Origin: an uncultured Sphingorhabdus sp.
GTDB taxonomy: Bacteria > Pseudomonadota > Alphaproteobacteria > Sphingomonadales > Sphingomonadaceae
Assembly: GCA_905479715.1 (NCBI GenBank)
Contig: CAJQNR010000069.1
Span: 1 to 51,230 of the forward strand
Length of the DNA stretch: 51,230 nucleotides
Reading direction: 5' to 3'
Numbering within the stretch: position 1 is the stretch's first letter; every line of letters begins with the position of its first letter. Position numbers and translations under genes: made by a program. Positions 16,129 through 25,468 of the stretch are shown here, piece after piece. The notes beneath the pieces are model-generated. The model was given only the letters and a program-made list of their open reading frames with translations. It was not told the origin of the DNA and did not search any database.

Positions 16129-16896
16129 ATGACCACGCCCAATTTTTCTATCGACCTCAGCGGACGTACCGCCCTTGTCACCGGTGCTTCCGCCGGATTG
16201 GGCGCGCGCTTCGCCAAGGTACTCGCCGCTTGCGGGGCAAAAGTCGCCTGCACGGCACGCCGCAAGGACAAGCTTGATGCACTGGTCGCGCAAATTCGCG
16301 CCGATGGCGGCGAAGCCGAAGCTTTCTCTCTCGATGTCCGTGATGCCGACCAGCTGAAGGCGATCGTGCCGACCGTCAGCGAATCGCTCGGCCAACCGGA
16401 TATACTCGTGAACAACGCCGGCATCGTCGATGCCGAACATGCCACCCGGATGTCGATCGAGCTGATTGACGATGTTCTCGATACGAACCTGCGCAGCGTG
16501 TTCATCCTGTCGAACGAATTTGCCCGTCCGCTGATCGCCCAAAAAACGCCCGGACGGATCGTCAATGTCGCGTCTATCGCCGCAACCAGCTATAGTGGCG
16601 GCGGAGCAGCCCTCTATTCGACGACCAAGGCCGGCGTGGTTCGCATCACCGAAACACTGGCGGTCGAATGGTCGAAATTTCATATCAATGTGAATGGCAT
16701 CGCGCCGGGCCTGTTCGCCACCGACATGGCCGATGGCATGATCGAGCGCGCTGGCGACTTTTCCGTCCATTTTCCGCGCAAGCGCGTGGCCCAGCCGGAA
16801 CAGATGGATAGCACCCTACTCTATCTGGTTTCGCCTTCGTCGGATGCGGTGACGGGGACCGTGATCAAGATTGATGACGGTCAGGGGTCGCGTTAG
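16129..16896 (+). CDS. Short-chain dehydrogenase/reductase (SDR, FabG-like)
   Basis: A 255-residue classical SDR. The cofactor motif is TGASAGLG (residues 19-26); NNAG sits near 100; the catalytic Ser lies in NVASIAA; the catalytic pair is YSTTK; the PG motif after it is IAPGLFATDM. These enzymes oxidise or reduce hydroxyl/carbonyl groups with NAD(P). Arg/Lys residues in CTARRKDKLD after the second strand favour NADP. The substrate cannot be read. The only ribosome-binding site is buried in the hairpin at 16090-16125. The gene is convergent with the UbiH-family gene, 9 bp apart. Confidence 0.9.
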   Translation: MTTPNFSIDLSGRTALVTGASAGLGARFAKVLAACGAKVACTARRKDKLDALVAQIRADGGEAEAFSLDVRDADQLKAIVPTVSESLGQPDILVNNAGIVDAEHATRMSIELIDDVLDTNLRSVFILSNEFARPLIAQKTPGRIVNVASIAATSYSGGGAALYSTTKAGVVRITETLAVEWSKFHINVNGIAPGLFATDMADGMIERAGDFSVHFPRKRVAQPEQMDSTLLYLVSPSSDAVTGTVIKIDDGQGSR

Positions 16897-16905
16897 GGTC
16901 GCTGG

Positions 16906-18138
16906 CTAGACCAGCTCACCCCGGAGCAGCCTGGGCAGATCGCCGGTTTCGCCTTTCGCCTCCGCCATGAATTGTGCCTTGAGCGGCGGAATCCGCTGGA
17001 TCAGTCCGATGCCCATACGCCGGATCGCCGACGATGTTGCTCCCGGCAGGCCAAACAGGCGGGTCAGCAGGTCGGTGGCCGCCGATACCATCATATTGTC
17101 GAAGCTGCGCCAGCGGTCATAGCGGGCGAGAATTTGGGGATCACCAAGATCGAGACCGGTTCGCGCGCCCTCGACCAGACATTCGGTCAGCGCGGCAACA
17201 TCCCGCAATCCCAGATTGAGCCCCTGCCCCGCGATCGGATGAATACCATGACCGGCATCACCGATCAGGACCAGACGCTCGGCGGTCAGGTGCGAACTGT
17301 GGTGGAAACCCAGCGGGTAGGTCGGGCGATCGGTGAGCAACTCGATCTCGCCGAGGAAACCGCCGGTCTTCTTCATCATTTCAGCGACAAAGGCACGCTT
17401 GTTGATATTGGCATAGGCCGGCCCGTCCTTTCTCGAAACCGACCATACGATTGCCGAGCGGTGCCTGCCGTCGACATCGTCGAGCATCGGCAGGATCGCA
17501 AAGGGTCCGGCCGGAAAGAACAGTTCATAGGCGGTGTTGCCATGCGGCTTTTCATGGGCGATCTTGCAGACGATCGCATTATGATCATATTGCCAGTGTG
17601 CCATGATGATCCCGGCTTCCTCCCGCATCCGGCTCCCCCGTCCGTCGGCGGCAATCAACAGCGGAGCGGCAAGCTGCTCGCCATTGTCGAGCATTATATC
17701 GACGCGGTGCTCCTGACGATCGCAGGACGCAACTTGTGCCGACAGGTGCATGGCAATGCGATCATCGGCCTCAACCGCTTCGAACAGCAGCCGGCGAAGC
17801 ATGGCATTTTCGACCATGATGCCCATCGGGGCTTCGTCCTCGCCCGTTGAAAAATCCAGCGTCCCCGGCTTCAACCCGTCATTGACCAGTATTTTTTCAA
17901 TCTCGCAACCATGCGGCCGCAGCTTCTCGGCCAGTCCAATCGCGTCGAACATATTCCAGCTGGCGCTGTTTATCGCGGAAACCCGGGCATCATTTTGCGG
18001 GTTGGTCAAATCATCCGGCGCGGCGCGGTCGATGACGGCAACACGCAATCCATGGGCCGCCAGTGCTAGCGCCTGGGTCAGGCCGATCATGCCTGCTCCC
18101 AATATGATGATATCGCTATTCCGAGAATCAAATCCCAT
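16906..18138 (-). CDS. UbiH/UbiF/COQ6-family FAD monooxygenase (ubiquinone ring hydroxylase)
   Basis: A 410-residue flavoprotein hydroxylase. The FAD-binding Rossmann motif is IIILGAGMIGLTQALALAAHG (residues about 10-30). The second FAD motif is LIGDAGHGIHPIAGQGLNLG (about 295-314), whose HPIAGQGLN is diagnostic of the UbiH/UbiF/VisC/COQ6 group, which hydroxylates the aromatic ring of ubiquinone precursors. Which ring position it attacks cannot be told. COQ9 at 28.4 kb also belongs to this pathway. ATG at 18138 is chosen because it opens the Rossmann domain and has AAGGCGG 5 nt upstream. The gene is divergent from ftsK. Confidence 0.9.
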   Translation of the reverse strand: MGFDSRNSDIIILGAGMIGLTQALALAAHGLRVAVIDRAAPDDLTNPQNDARVSAINSASWNMFDAIGLAEKLRPHGCEIEKILVNDGLKPGTLDFSTGEDEAPMGIMVENAMLRRLLFEAVEADDRIAMHLSAQVASCDRQEHRVDIMLDNGEQLAAPLLIAADGRGSRMREEAGIIMAHWQYDHNAIVCKIAHEKPHGNTAYELFFPAGPFAILPMLDDVDGRHRSAIVWSVSRKDGPAYANINKRAFVAEMMKKTGGFLGEIELLTDRPTYPLGFHHSSHLTAERLVLIGDAGHGIHPIAGQGLNLGLRDVAALTECLVEGARTGLDLGDPQILARYDRWRSFDNMMVSAATDLLTRLFGLPGATSSAIRRMGIGLIQRIPPLKAQFMAEAKGETGDLPRLLRGELV

Positions 18139-18272
18139 GGAGACCGCCTTTCCGAGCCATAATATGGAATCTAGGTAGGCAACGGCGGCAGGGAAAGAAA
18201 GGCAAATCCGGTAAAATAACGCCAAGAAACTTGACGGCGAGTCCCCGATTCGCGCAAAGGAGCAGATAGTTA

Positions 18273-20627
18273 ATGCCCGCCTTCGGCTGGGGTGAGGCAC
18301 GGGAGTATATGATGGCGGGAAAAGCCAATGAAGCGAACTGGCGCGAGATCATGCGCCTCAGCCTGTTGCGCAGCGGTGCCCTGATCGGGGCCGTCACGAT
18401 AGTGCTGGCTGCCGTCTTCCTGTTTTTGGCGCTGGTCAGCTATTCGCCCAGCGATCCCTCGTTCAATACGTCCGCCGGCAGTGTGGAGCATAACTGGATG
18501 GGAATTTTGGGATCCTATCTGTCCGACCTGCTTCTGGCGCTGGTCGGGCTGCCCGTCATTCTCCTTCTGCCGCTGCTGCTCGTGTTCGCCAATCGGCTGT
18601 GGCGGGACATTCCCCAGCCGGACTGGAAGAAACAACTGCTCTGGTGCCTGTTCGGAATATTGCTGGTCGGCACCAGCCTCGCCTTGTGGGACCCGGACCC
18701 GGAAATGGAATTGCCATCGGGGCTTGGCGGACTCGCCGGCATGCTGATCGCCAATGGAACCAGCGCCGCTCTCAACGCGGTGTCTGCGAGCTGGAGCGGC
18801 CTGATTTCCGGTATCCTGACCGCCCTGACCCTGGCCGGTGGCCTTGTCCTCAGCTATTATAGCTTGCGGCTGGACCGCCCCCTGTTTTCCGGCGCATCGT
18901 TGAAAATTCCGACGGTCAAACTTCCCTTTGGCCAGAAAGAAGACGGCCTGGTGATCGAACCGGACCGTTCCGGCGCTGTCCCCGCCAAAGTCAAAAAAGA
19001 CCCCGCTCCGCGCAAGGAAGTCAAACCCGACAACCGGCCACCGCCGGAAATCAGCGACCGCGCCCTGCCCCCGAAAAAAGCCGGTGCCAACAAGGCCAAG
19101 CAGGGTGATTTCTTCGGACCTTATGTGCTGCCGTCACTCGACCTGCTGACCCCTGCCCCGGAACAGAATAACAATGTCATCGACAAGGCCGGACTGGAAC
19201 GCAACGCCCGCCTGCTCGAATCCGTGCTCGACGATTTCCACGTCAAGGGCACGATCAACGCGGTCCGGCCGGGCCCCGTGGTCACCATGTATGAACTGGA
19301 ACCGGCGCCGGGCATCAAGGCCAGCCGCGTCATCCAGCTCGCCGAAGATATCGCCCGCAACATGTCGGCACTGTCCGCGCGTGTTGCCGCCATTCCCGGA
19401 CGCACGGTCATGGGCATCGAATTGCCCAATGCCAATCGCGAGATGGTTGTCCTGCACGAGATGGTCGGCAGCGACAGCTTCGCCGAACAGACCGGCAAGC
19501 TGCCGATCATATTGGGCAAGAATATCTCCGGCGATCCGGTCATCGCCGATCTCGCACCGATGCCGCATCTGCTCGTCGCCGGTACCACCGGTTCGGGTAA
19601 ATCCGTCGGCCTGAACTGCATGATATTGTCGCTGCTCTACCGGCTGACACCGGAAGAGTGCAAAATGATCATGATCGATCCCAAGATGCTGGAACTCAGC
19701 ACCTATGACGATATCCCCCATCTTCTGTCGCCGGTCGTGACCGAACCGGCAAAGGCGATCAGGGCGCTCAAATGGGCGGTCGAGCAGATGGAAGAACGCT
19801 ACCGGATGATGTCGTCGATCTCGGTCCGCAATCTCGCCAATTATAACGAGAAGGTGAAGGCTGCCAAGGCCAAGGGCCAACCGCTCGGTCGCCGTGTCCA
19901 GACCGGCTATGACCCCGAAACCTCACGCCCGATCTATGAGGAAGAGCAGCTCGACTATGAAGTGCTGCCGCAGATCGTGATCATCGTCGACGAGCTTGCC
20001 GACCTGATGATGACCGCGGGTAAGGAAGTCGAATTTTTGATCCAGCGCCTCGCCCAAAAGGCGCGTGCCGCAGGCATTCATCTGATCATGGCAACCCAGC
20101 GGCCGTCGGTTGATGTCATCACCGGTGTGATCAAGGCCAACCTGCCGACCCGGATCAGCTTCCACGTCACTTCGAAAATCGATTCCCGGACGATATTGGG
20201 TGAACAGGGCGCGGAGCAACTGCTCGGCAAGGGCGACATGCTATATATGCCCGGGGGCAAGCAACTGACCCGTGTTCACGGACCGTTCGTCTCCGATGAC
20301 GAAGTGCGACGGGTTGCCGACCACTGGCGTTCTCAGGGAGCGCCGGACTATATCCAGGCGGTGACCGAGGAGCCCGAGGACGGCAGCTTTGCCCTCGATG
20401 GTGCCGATCTCAGCGACAACAAGGAAGACCGGCAATATACGCAGGCCTGCCAGATCGTCTTCGAGAGCCAGAAAGTATCGACCAGCTGGCTGCAGCGGCA
20501 ATTGCGGATCGGCTATAATACCGCGGCCCGGATCATCGACCGGATGGAGGAAGATGAATTTATCAGCGCCCCCAACCATATCGGTCGCCGCGAAGTGCTG
20601 CGCGATCAGCATGGCCAGCCGCTCTAG
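18273..20627 (+). CDS. ftsK: DNA translocase FtsK
   Basis: A 784-residue FtsK/SpoIIIE translocase, short for the family. Four or so membrane helices (about 33-200) are followed by a charged Pro/Lys linker (about 225-275). The alpha/beta motor carries Walker A AGTTGSGKSVGLN (about 434-446), Walker B VIIVDELADLMM, and ATQRPSVDVITGVIKAN. The C-terminal gamma winged helix covers about 715-784 (STSWLQRQLRIGYNTAARII), which reads KOPS-type signals. The protein pumps chromosome dimers through the closing septum and activates XerCD at dif. The start has AAAGGAG 10 nt upstream; ATGs at 18309/18312 are alternatives. Confidence 0.95.
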   Translation: MPAFGWGEAREYMMAGKANEANWREIMRLSLLRSGALIGAVTIVLAAVFLFLALVSYSPSDPSFNTSAGSVEHNWMGILGSYLSDLLLALVGLPVILLLPLLLVFANRLWRDIPQPDWKKQLLWCLFGILLVGTSLALWDPDPEMELPSGLGGLAGMLIANGTSAALNAVSASWSGLISGILTALTLAGGLVLSYYSLRLDRPLFSGASLKIPTVKLPFGQKEDGLVIEPDRSGAVPAKVKKDPAPRKEVKPDNRPPPEISDRALPPKKAGANKAKQGDFFGPYVLPSLDLLTPAPEQNNNVIDKAGLERNARLLESVLDDFHVKGTINAVRPGPVVTMYELEPAPGIKASRVIQLAEDIARNMSALSARVAAIPGRTVMGIELPNANREMVVLHEMVGSDSFAEQTGKLPIILGKNISGDPVIADLAPMPHLLVAGTTGSGKSVGLNCMILSLLYRLTPEECKMIMIDPKMLELSTYDDIPHLLSPVVTEPAKAIRALKWAVEQMEERYRMMSSISVRNLANYNEKVKAAKAKGQPLGRRVQTGYDPETSRPIYEEEQLDYEVLPQIVIIVDELADLMMTAGKEVEFLIQRLAQKARAAGIHLIMATQRPSVDVITGVIKANLPTRISFHVTSKIDSRTILGEQGAEQLLGKGDMLYMPGGKQLTRVHGPFVSDDEVRRVADHWRSQGAPDYIQAVTEEPEDGSFALDGADLSDNKEDRQYTQACQIVFESQKVSTSWLQRQLRIGYNTAARIIDRMEEDEFISAPNHIGRREVLRDQHGQPL

Positions 20628-20718
20628 AGAGATCTGGTCATTTGGCTGAGGAAGTGATTAAGCCATCGTTCAATCGCCACTGGCTAGGCGGATATCTGGA
20701 TAATCTGGAGTTTTCGTA

Positions 20719-21348
20719 ATGTTGAAATATGGTTTCGCCTTGATCGCTGCGCCCCTGGCCCTGACAGCAAGCCTGCCCGCAGCCGCCCAGCAAAGCTCTA
20801 CCAACAGTCTTTCCCAAATTTCGAACCATTTGCGCGCAATGACGACCATGACCGCGAATTTCACCCAGACCGACCGGAGTGGCCGGTTGCTGACCGGGAC
20901 GCTCACTATCAAGCAGCCCGGCAAGATTCGCTTTCAATATCAAAAGGATGCCAATCTGCTGATCGTTGGAGACGGGAAAGCGCTGACGCTGATCGACTAT
21001 GAAGTGAACCAGGTCCAGCGCTGGCCGATCAGCAACAGCCCGCTGGCTGCGCTGCTCAATCCGGAACGGGATTTGTCGAAATATGGGAAAATCGTTCCGA
21101 CTCGCAATTCCAACGTTCTGAGCGTCGAGGTCAGTGACCCCAAACGCCCGGAATATGGTGTAATTACAATGATTTTCTCCAAAAAACCGGGTGCACCCGG
21201 TGGCTTGAAGCTCGACGGATGGGTATCGCTCGATTCGAAGAACAACCGCACGTCGATCCGGCTATCCAACCAGAAATTCGGCGTTCCGGTTGCCAACAGC
21301 CGCTTCAACTGGACCGATCCGCGCCGAAAAAGCCGCGGCAAGCGATGA
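20719..21348 (+). CDS. lolA: LolA-family outer membrane lipoprotein carrier
   Basis: A 209-residue exported protein. The signal peptide ends SLPAAAQ (about 23). The mature part has the LolA pattern: MTANFTQTDRSGRLLTGTLT, then KQPGKIRFQY and LLIVGDGKALTLID. Its end is basic (DPRRKSRGKR). LolA ferries lipoproteins through the periplasm from LolCDE to LolB, which fits the many lipoproteins in this window. The C-terminal half is less like the enterobacterial protein, as is usual in sphingomonads. The gene follows ftsK on the same strand after 91 bp. Confidence 0.85.
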   Translation: MLKYGFALIAAPLALTASLPAAAQQSSTNSLSQISNHLRAMTTMTANFTQTDRSGRLLTGTLTIKQPGKIRFQYQKDANLLIVGDGKALTLIDYEVNQVQRWPISNSPLAALLNPERDLSKYGKIVPTRNSNVLSVEVSDPKRPEYGVITMIFSKKPGAPGGLKLDGWVSLDSKNNRTSIRLSNQKFGVPVANSRFNWTDPRRKSRGKR

Positions 21349-21518
21349 AACGAGACGGGCTACCGATCAGCAGATAAGGATCGTTCCTTCGTTCATATTC
21401 GCGACAGAAACATCGGAGTATAACAGAACACAGGATGAGAAGAGACAGTCAGGTCTTCCCCCCTGTTACCTGACACAAATTATCTCGACCCATCTTATGC
21501 GTGACGAACGCGAGTTTG

Positions 21519-21555
21519 CCCCCACCTCCTTAATGCCCCCGGAGGTGGGGGTTTT
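21519..21555 (+). terminator. Rho-independent terminator before xth
   Basis: CCCCCACCTCC (21519-21529) pairs with GGAGGTGGGGG (21541-21551) in a perfect 11-bp stem, followed by TTTT. It lies 170 bp after the lolA stop. The DNA between (21349-21518) holds no gene I recognise; a TATAAC at about 21419 could be a -10 element of a short transcript ending here. Confidence 0.75.
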
Positions 21556-21639
21556 ACTTTCTCCGCCCCTCGAAATTACTGCACAACACCAACGCCTTTA
21601 GGCTTGGGTTTCTGTGCGAGCGTGGCTAGTAGACTCGGC

Positions 21640-22434
21640 ATGAATGATAGTCTGAAAATTGTAAGCTGGAATATTAACAGCATACGTGCCCGCCTCGACA
21701 TCGTCGAACGCTTCCTGACCGAGGAAGCACCCGATGTCCTGTGCCTGCAGGAAACCAAAGTGCGCGATGAACAATTTCCCGAAGGCATGTTCAGGCGCCT
21801 CGGCTATAATCACATGATATTGCACGGTCAGCCGATGCACCATGGTGTCGCGATCATCAGCCGCGTGCCACTGCACAAGGACGAACGGTTCGACTGGCAG
21901 AATAATGGCGAAGCCCGTCATGTCGGCGCGGTGCTGCAAAATGGCGTCAGAATCGAGAATGTCTATATTCCCGCCGGCGGCGAAATCGCCGACCGCGACC
22001 TCAATCCGAAATTCGGCCAGAAATTGGATTTCTTCGGACGGATGACCGAATGGTCGGCCAATCTCAAGGAACCGACGATCCTGATGGGTGACTTCAACGT
22101 CGCGCCGCTGCCAGCCGATGTCTGGAGCCACAAGGCGCTGCTCAAGGTCGTCAGCCACACCCAGATCGAGATCGATCATCTCTACAAGATGCGCGATGCC
22201 CATGGCTGGGTCGATGTCGGCCGCAAGCTGATTCCCGATCCCGAGCGCCTGTTCACTTGGTGGAGCTACCGCGCCAAGGACTGGCGCGCTTCCGACAAGG
22301 GTCGCCGGCTTGACCATGTCTGGGTCAGCCCGGAACTGGAAGACCATGCGGTCAGCCACGTCGTTCTGGAAGACGCGCGCAGCTGGGGCAAGCCCTCGGA
22401 TCACGCGCCGCTGATCACGGAATTCAAATTTTGA
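21640..22434 (+). CDS. xth: Exodeoxyribonuclease III
   Basis: A 264-residue AP endonuclease/3'-5' exonuclease of the endonuclease/exonuclease/phosphatase fold. Key motifs: IVSWNINSIRAR (Asn of the metal site), LCLQETK (metal-binding Glu near 37), LMGDFNVAP (catalytic Asp and Asn, about 150), RRLDHVWVS, and the last SDHAPL (catalytic His). It cuts at abasic sites, the lesion uracil glycosylases leave. The ATG at 21640 precedes MNDSLKIVSWN, the normal start; an in-frame upstream start at 21604 adds unrelated residues. The stop overlaps the start of the ribA-type gene (TTGA). Confidence 0.95.
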   Translation: MNDSLKIVSWNINSIRARLDIVERFLTEEAPDVLCLQETKVRDEQFPEGMFRRLGYNHMILHGQPMHHGVAIISRVPLHKDERFDWQNNGEARHVGAVLQNGVRIENVYIPAGGEIADRDLNPKFGQKLDFFGRMTEWSANLKEPTILMGDFNVAPLPADVWSHKALLKVVSHTQIEIDHLYKMRDAHGWVDVGRKLIPDPERLFTWWSYRAKDWRASDKGRRLDHVWVSPELEDHAVSHVVLEDARSWGKPSDHAPLITEFKF

Positions 22435-23510
22435 ACACCGTGCCTCTCGACGAGGCTGACAAGGCTGCTGCCCGCCGTGCGGCCCGCGCGATTGATGCGC
22501 TCCGCCGGGGCTGGCCGATCGGCGTGGAAGCAGACGGCACGCGGCTGAACCTGCTGCCCGTGGAAACCGGCAATTTGGACGACATGCTGCCCTCGACCGG
22601 CACTGTCTCGCTGCTCATCTCCGCCAGCCGTGCGGCGACGCTCAAGCTGCTCAACCAGTTTGCCGCCGCCGACCCGAATCTGCCGATCCAGATCAGCCTG
22701 CCCGCTCCCGTCACCGCGGCGGAGATAATCGCCATCGTCGATCCCGTGCTCGACATGCAATATCCGATGAAGGGCCCGTTCCGCAGCGAGGCGCTGACCA
22801 ATGCGTCCGCTGCCACCGCGGCGATGGAACTGGCGCGTCAGGGGGGCCTGCTGCCCGCGTTCGTGCTTGTCGATAGCGCCGAGGATATTGTCGAGGCGAA
22901 GGATGCCGCCGCCTATGCCGATTCCGCCAACCTCAAGATCAGCGCCCATGCGCGCCTCCCGGTCGCTGCGAATAGCGAAGCGCATATCTACGGTTTCCGC
23001 AGCGATGCCGATGCCACCGACCATATCGCATTGGTCGTCGGCAAGCGCGACAGCAGCACGCCGGTCGTGCGCCTGCACAGCGAATGCCTGACCGGGGACG
23101 TGCTCGGCAGCCTGAAATGCGACTGTGGTCCGCAATTGCACGCCGCGCTGCACCAGATGAGCGAAGCAAACTGGGGGGTTCTGCTCTATCTGAGACAGGA
23201 AGGGCGCGGGATCGGCCTGATCAACAAGCTGCGCGCCTATGCACTGCAGGATCAGGGCTTTGACACGGTCGACGCCAACCAGCGGCTCGGCTTTGCCATT
23301 GATGCGCGGGATTTTTCGATTGCCGCCCGGATGCTGGAATTGCTCCACGTGCCCAGGGTCAAGTTAATGACCAACAATCCGGAAAAAGTGGAAGGTCTGG
23401 AAGCCTGCGGCGTGACCGTGGAAGAACGCCTGCCGGTCAAGATCGCCGCCAATCCGCACAATGAATTCTATCTCGATACCAAGCGCGACCGGACCGGGCA
23501 TAAATTATAA
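22431..23510 (+). CDS. ribA: GTP cyclohydrolase II (RibA) with N-terminal extension
   Basis: A 359-residue protein. The C-terminal half is GTP cyclohydrolase II, the first step of riboflavin synthesis: zinc cysteines in HSECLTGDVLGSLKCDCG (about 220-238), LRQEGRGIGLINKLRAYALQ (GTP binding and catalytic region), and MTNNPEKVEGL. The first 165 or so residues do not show the DHBP synthase acidic motif, so this is not an obvious RibBA; long N-terminal parts of this kind are common in alphaproteobacteria. The start is TTG at 22431 overlapping the xth stop, or GTG at 22440; neither has a strong ribosome-binding site, so translation is probably coupled to xth. Confidence 0.9.
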   Translation: MNTVPLDEADKAAARRAARAIDALRRGWPIGVEADGTRLNLLPVETGNLDDMLPSTGTVSLLISASRAATLKLLNQFAAADPNLPIQISLPAPVTAAEIIAIVDPVLDMQYPMKGPFRSEALTNASAATAAMELARQGGLLPAFVLVDSAEDIVEAKDAAAYADSANLKISAHARLPVAANSEAHIYGFRSDADATDHIALVVGKRDSSTPVVRLHSECLTGDVLGSLKCDCGPQLHAALHQMSEANWGVLLYLRQEGRGIGLINKLRAYALQDQGFDTVDANQRLGFAIDARDFSIAARMLELLHVPRVKLMTNNPEKVEGLEACGVTVEERLPVKIAANPHNEFYLDTKRDRTGHKL

Positions 23511-23540
23511 TATCCCCGATCGCCTCCGCTCACATTATTG

Positions 23541-24665
23541 TCATTTTGATCGCTTGAGGCAGAGATCAAGGCCCGTTGACCCGGTCCGTTCTTTCGAGAG
23601 CCGACCGGCGATTTCAACGACAGAAGACGGAAGCTTTTCCGATTTTTCGAGATTGTCTCCGTCAGCAAGAGCCTGATGATAGGCCAGTGCAAAATTCTCT
23701 GGCGGCTGCGCCAGCAGGCAGGGAATCGATTGCGCGCCGAAGCTGTGGACAATTTCGGCGGTCATTTGCTGACCGGTAAAATAGGATAGTTCGCCAAAGC
23801 TGCCGTCAAATGCCAGAGCATAAATCTCGGGAAAACGTTCTTTGACGCGTGCCGGGTCATTGCCGATGGCTTCCATCAGGATTCCCAGCAACTGAAAATT
23901 ATAGGCCAAATGGCGAAAGCTGCGCTGCGCCACGTCGCGCGAATATTCTGCATAGCGGCCGTCACCCTCGATATTGCGCATATCTCCGACGAACGACGCG
24001 CTGCCTTCCATCGCCAGCCGGTGAAACATATAGTCCCATGCCTGAATATCCGTGGACACATCTTCTTTGGCGACCAGCGCTCTGGAAGCGAACCGGTTCT
24101 GCATGGCATGATAGGTTTCGTGCGTGATCAGCTGGATTATGGCTTCATATTCCCCTTCGATATCGGGTGCCAGACATGGCAAGTCTATGAAGAAAATTCC
24201 GCGGTTGGAAAAACCGCCGCAGGAAAAACTCGCAGCGGCAATGATGGCTTTGCCCTCGAACGCCATATCTGCGGGCGCATAGGGCAGAAGATTGTCGTGA
24301 ACCCGTTTGATCAGGTCATCGCGATTCCGGGCAAGATGATTGATCGCCGTTTCCATCAACTGTCGCTGTTCAACGAGCGCCTTGAATCGGAAGGCGTCCG
24401 GCTCGGGCGTCCTGCATTGCGACATGGCCCGCAGCCCGAGGAGATAATTCTCCATCGAAAAGCGCGCGCCAAATTCTTGGTGATGGCTTATCTGGCTCTG
24501 CACGACGGGAGATTCGGTAAACTCTGCATCGTCAATCTCTGCGTCGGAGCAGGCAAGTGCCAGCAGTCTTTGTGCCTTGGCAATATCAATATCAATATCG
24601 ATCGACTGCGCCGATGCCGATGTTGAGAAACATAATGTCACCAGCATGACCAATAATATCCGCAT
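23541..24665 (-). CDS. Exported putative zinc peptidase (HExxH), family uncertain
   Basis: A 374-residue protein with a signal peptide (MRILLVMLVTLCFSTSASAQ). Right after the cleavage site is an unusual SIDIDIDIAKAQ, made by a short ATATCA repeat in the DNA. The sequence LITHETYHAMQNRF (about 185-198) holds HExxH, and RLAMEGSASFVGDM about 35 residues later offers the Glu of the third zinc ligand, as in gluzincins. The layout resembles DUF5700-type putative zinc-dependent peptidases. Substrate and role are unknown. The gene runs convergently to ribA and is not in an operon. Confidence 0.7.
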   Translation of the reverse strand: MRILLVMLVTLCFSTSASAQSIDIDIDIAKAQRLLALACSDAEIDDAEFTESPVVQSQISHHQEFGARFSMENYLLGLRAMSQCRTPEPDAFRFKALVEQRQLMETAINHLARNRDDLIKRVHDNLLPYAPADMAFEGKAIIAAASFSCGGFSNRGIFFIDLPCLAPDIEGEYEAIIQLITHETYHAMQNRFASRALVAKEDVSTDIQAWDYMFHRLAMEGSASFVGDMRNIEGDGRYAEYSRDVAQRSFRHLAYNFQLLGILMEAIGNDPARVKERFPEIYALAFDGSFGELSYFTGQQMTAEIVHSFGAQSIPCLLAQPPENFALAYHQALADGDNLEKSEKLPSSVVEIAGRLSKERTGSTGLDLCLKRSK

Positions 24666-24966
24666 GGCGTTTATCCCTGACCAATAATGCTGCCTGATCG
24701 GCAGCCTGAAAATGCCATGGAGTATTGGTGTATTAGATCACTATGTCAATAAAAATGGTCTGACCGCTATCTGCTTTCGGAGCAAAATACGGGTCTGGAA
24801 CAGAATGGCCCCGAGAGGAATGTCGCCATCCCGCTCCCTGTCAAAAGCGCCGCCGGCCTCACCGACGCGAGCAATGATGGTGAAATTCAAACGCAATATG
24901 TCGTCAAAAATCGCTTCAATTAATGGCTTCTGGAGCATATCAACATGCTCAAGGGGAGAATAAAAC
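24666..24966. other. 301-bp intergenic region
   Basis: The divergent region between the putative peptidase and DUF2165 genes. It contains a 6-bp hairpin (GCTGCC-tgatc-GGCAGC, about 24690-24706) and, near the right end, AAGGGGAGAA as the ribosome-binding site of the next gene. A minus-strand frame (24741-24938) reads like protein (LNFTIIARVGEAGGAFDRE) and may be a gene remnant, but nothing supports its expression. Confidence 0.4.
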
Positions 24967-25452
24967 ATGTTACGCATCATGAAAATCTTGCTGATCTTAA
25001 GCGTCTCCACCTGGGGCTTGGTGGGAATTTACGGTAATATTTATGACTGGAACGGCACGACAGGAGCGGTGGCTGCTGCGACGTCCATGTCCACATTTGA
25101 CGGCGGGGCCGACGACTGGCGGGCGACATCTAGCCCCGCCTTGATTCTCGCAATTGCGCTGGCCATCGTGTTTCTCAAATCTGCCAGCGCGATTTTGTGT
25201 CTGGCCGGAGCTTGGCAGATGTGGGCGGCGCGCGCAGGGGATGCCGCGGTCTTTGCCAAGGCAAAAACATATGCGCTGGCCGGCTGCGCGGTCGCGATTT
25301 TCATGCTGTTTTTCGGCTGGATCGTCATTGCCGAATCATGGTTTGAACTGTGGCGTTCCGAGGTCATGCGCGAAGCCGTGCTCGACGCCGCCTTCCGCTA
25401 TTGCGCGATGATCGGGTTGATTGCGCTGTTTGTCGGGATGCCCGACGAATAG
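24967..25452 (+). CDS. DUF2165-family small integral membrane protein
   Basis: A 161-residue protein with four predicted membrane helices (about 4-24, 58-85, 98-122, 140-157). The pattern GIYGNIYDWNGT after helix 1 and the conserved tail YCAMIGLIALFVGMPDE match DUF2165 proteins, which have no assigned function. AAGGGGAG lies 7 nt before the ATG. Its end faces ssb convergently, with a hairpin in between. Confidence 0.85.
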   Translation: MLRIMKILLILSVSTWGLVGIYGNIYDWNGTTGAVAAATSMSTFDGGADDWRATSSPALILAIALAIVFLKSASAILCLAGAWQMWAARAGDAAVFAKAKTYALAGCAVAIFMLFFGWIVIAESWFELWRSEVMREAVLDAAFRYCAMIGLIALFVGMPDE

Positions 25453-25468
25453 CGCAGCCGGATTTTGC

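Noticed and set aside
24741-24938. Minus-strand frame between the putative peptidase and DUF2165 genes
   Set aside because: The translation looks somewhat protein-like, but there is no ribosome-binding site and no recognised family; it may be a remnant, so it is not listed as a gene.
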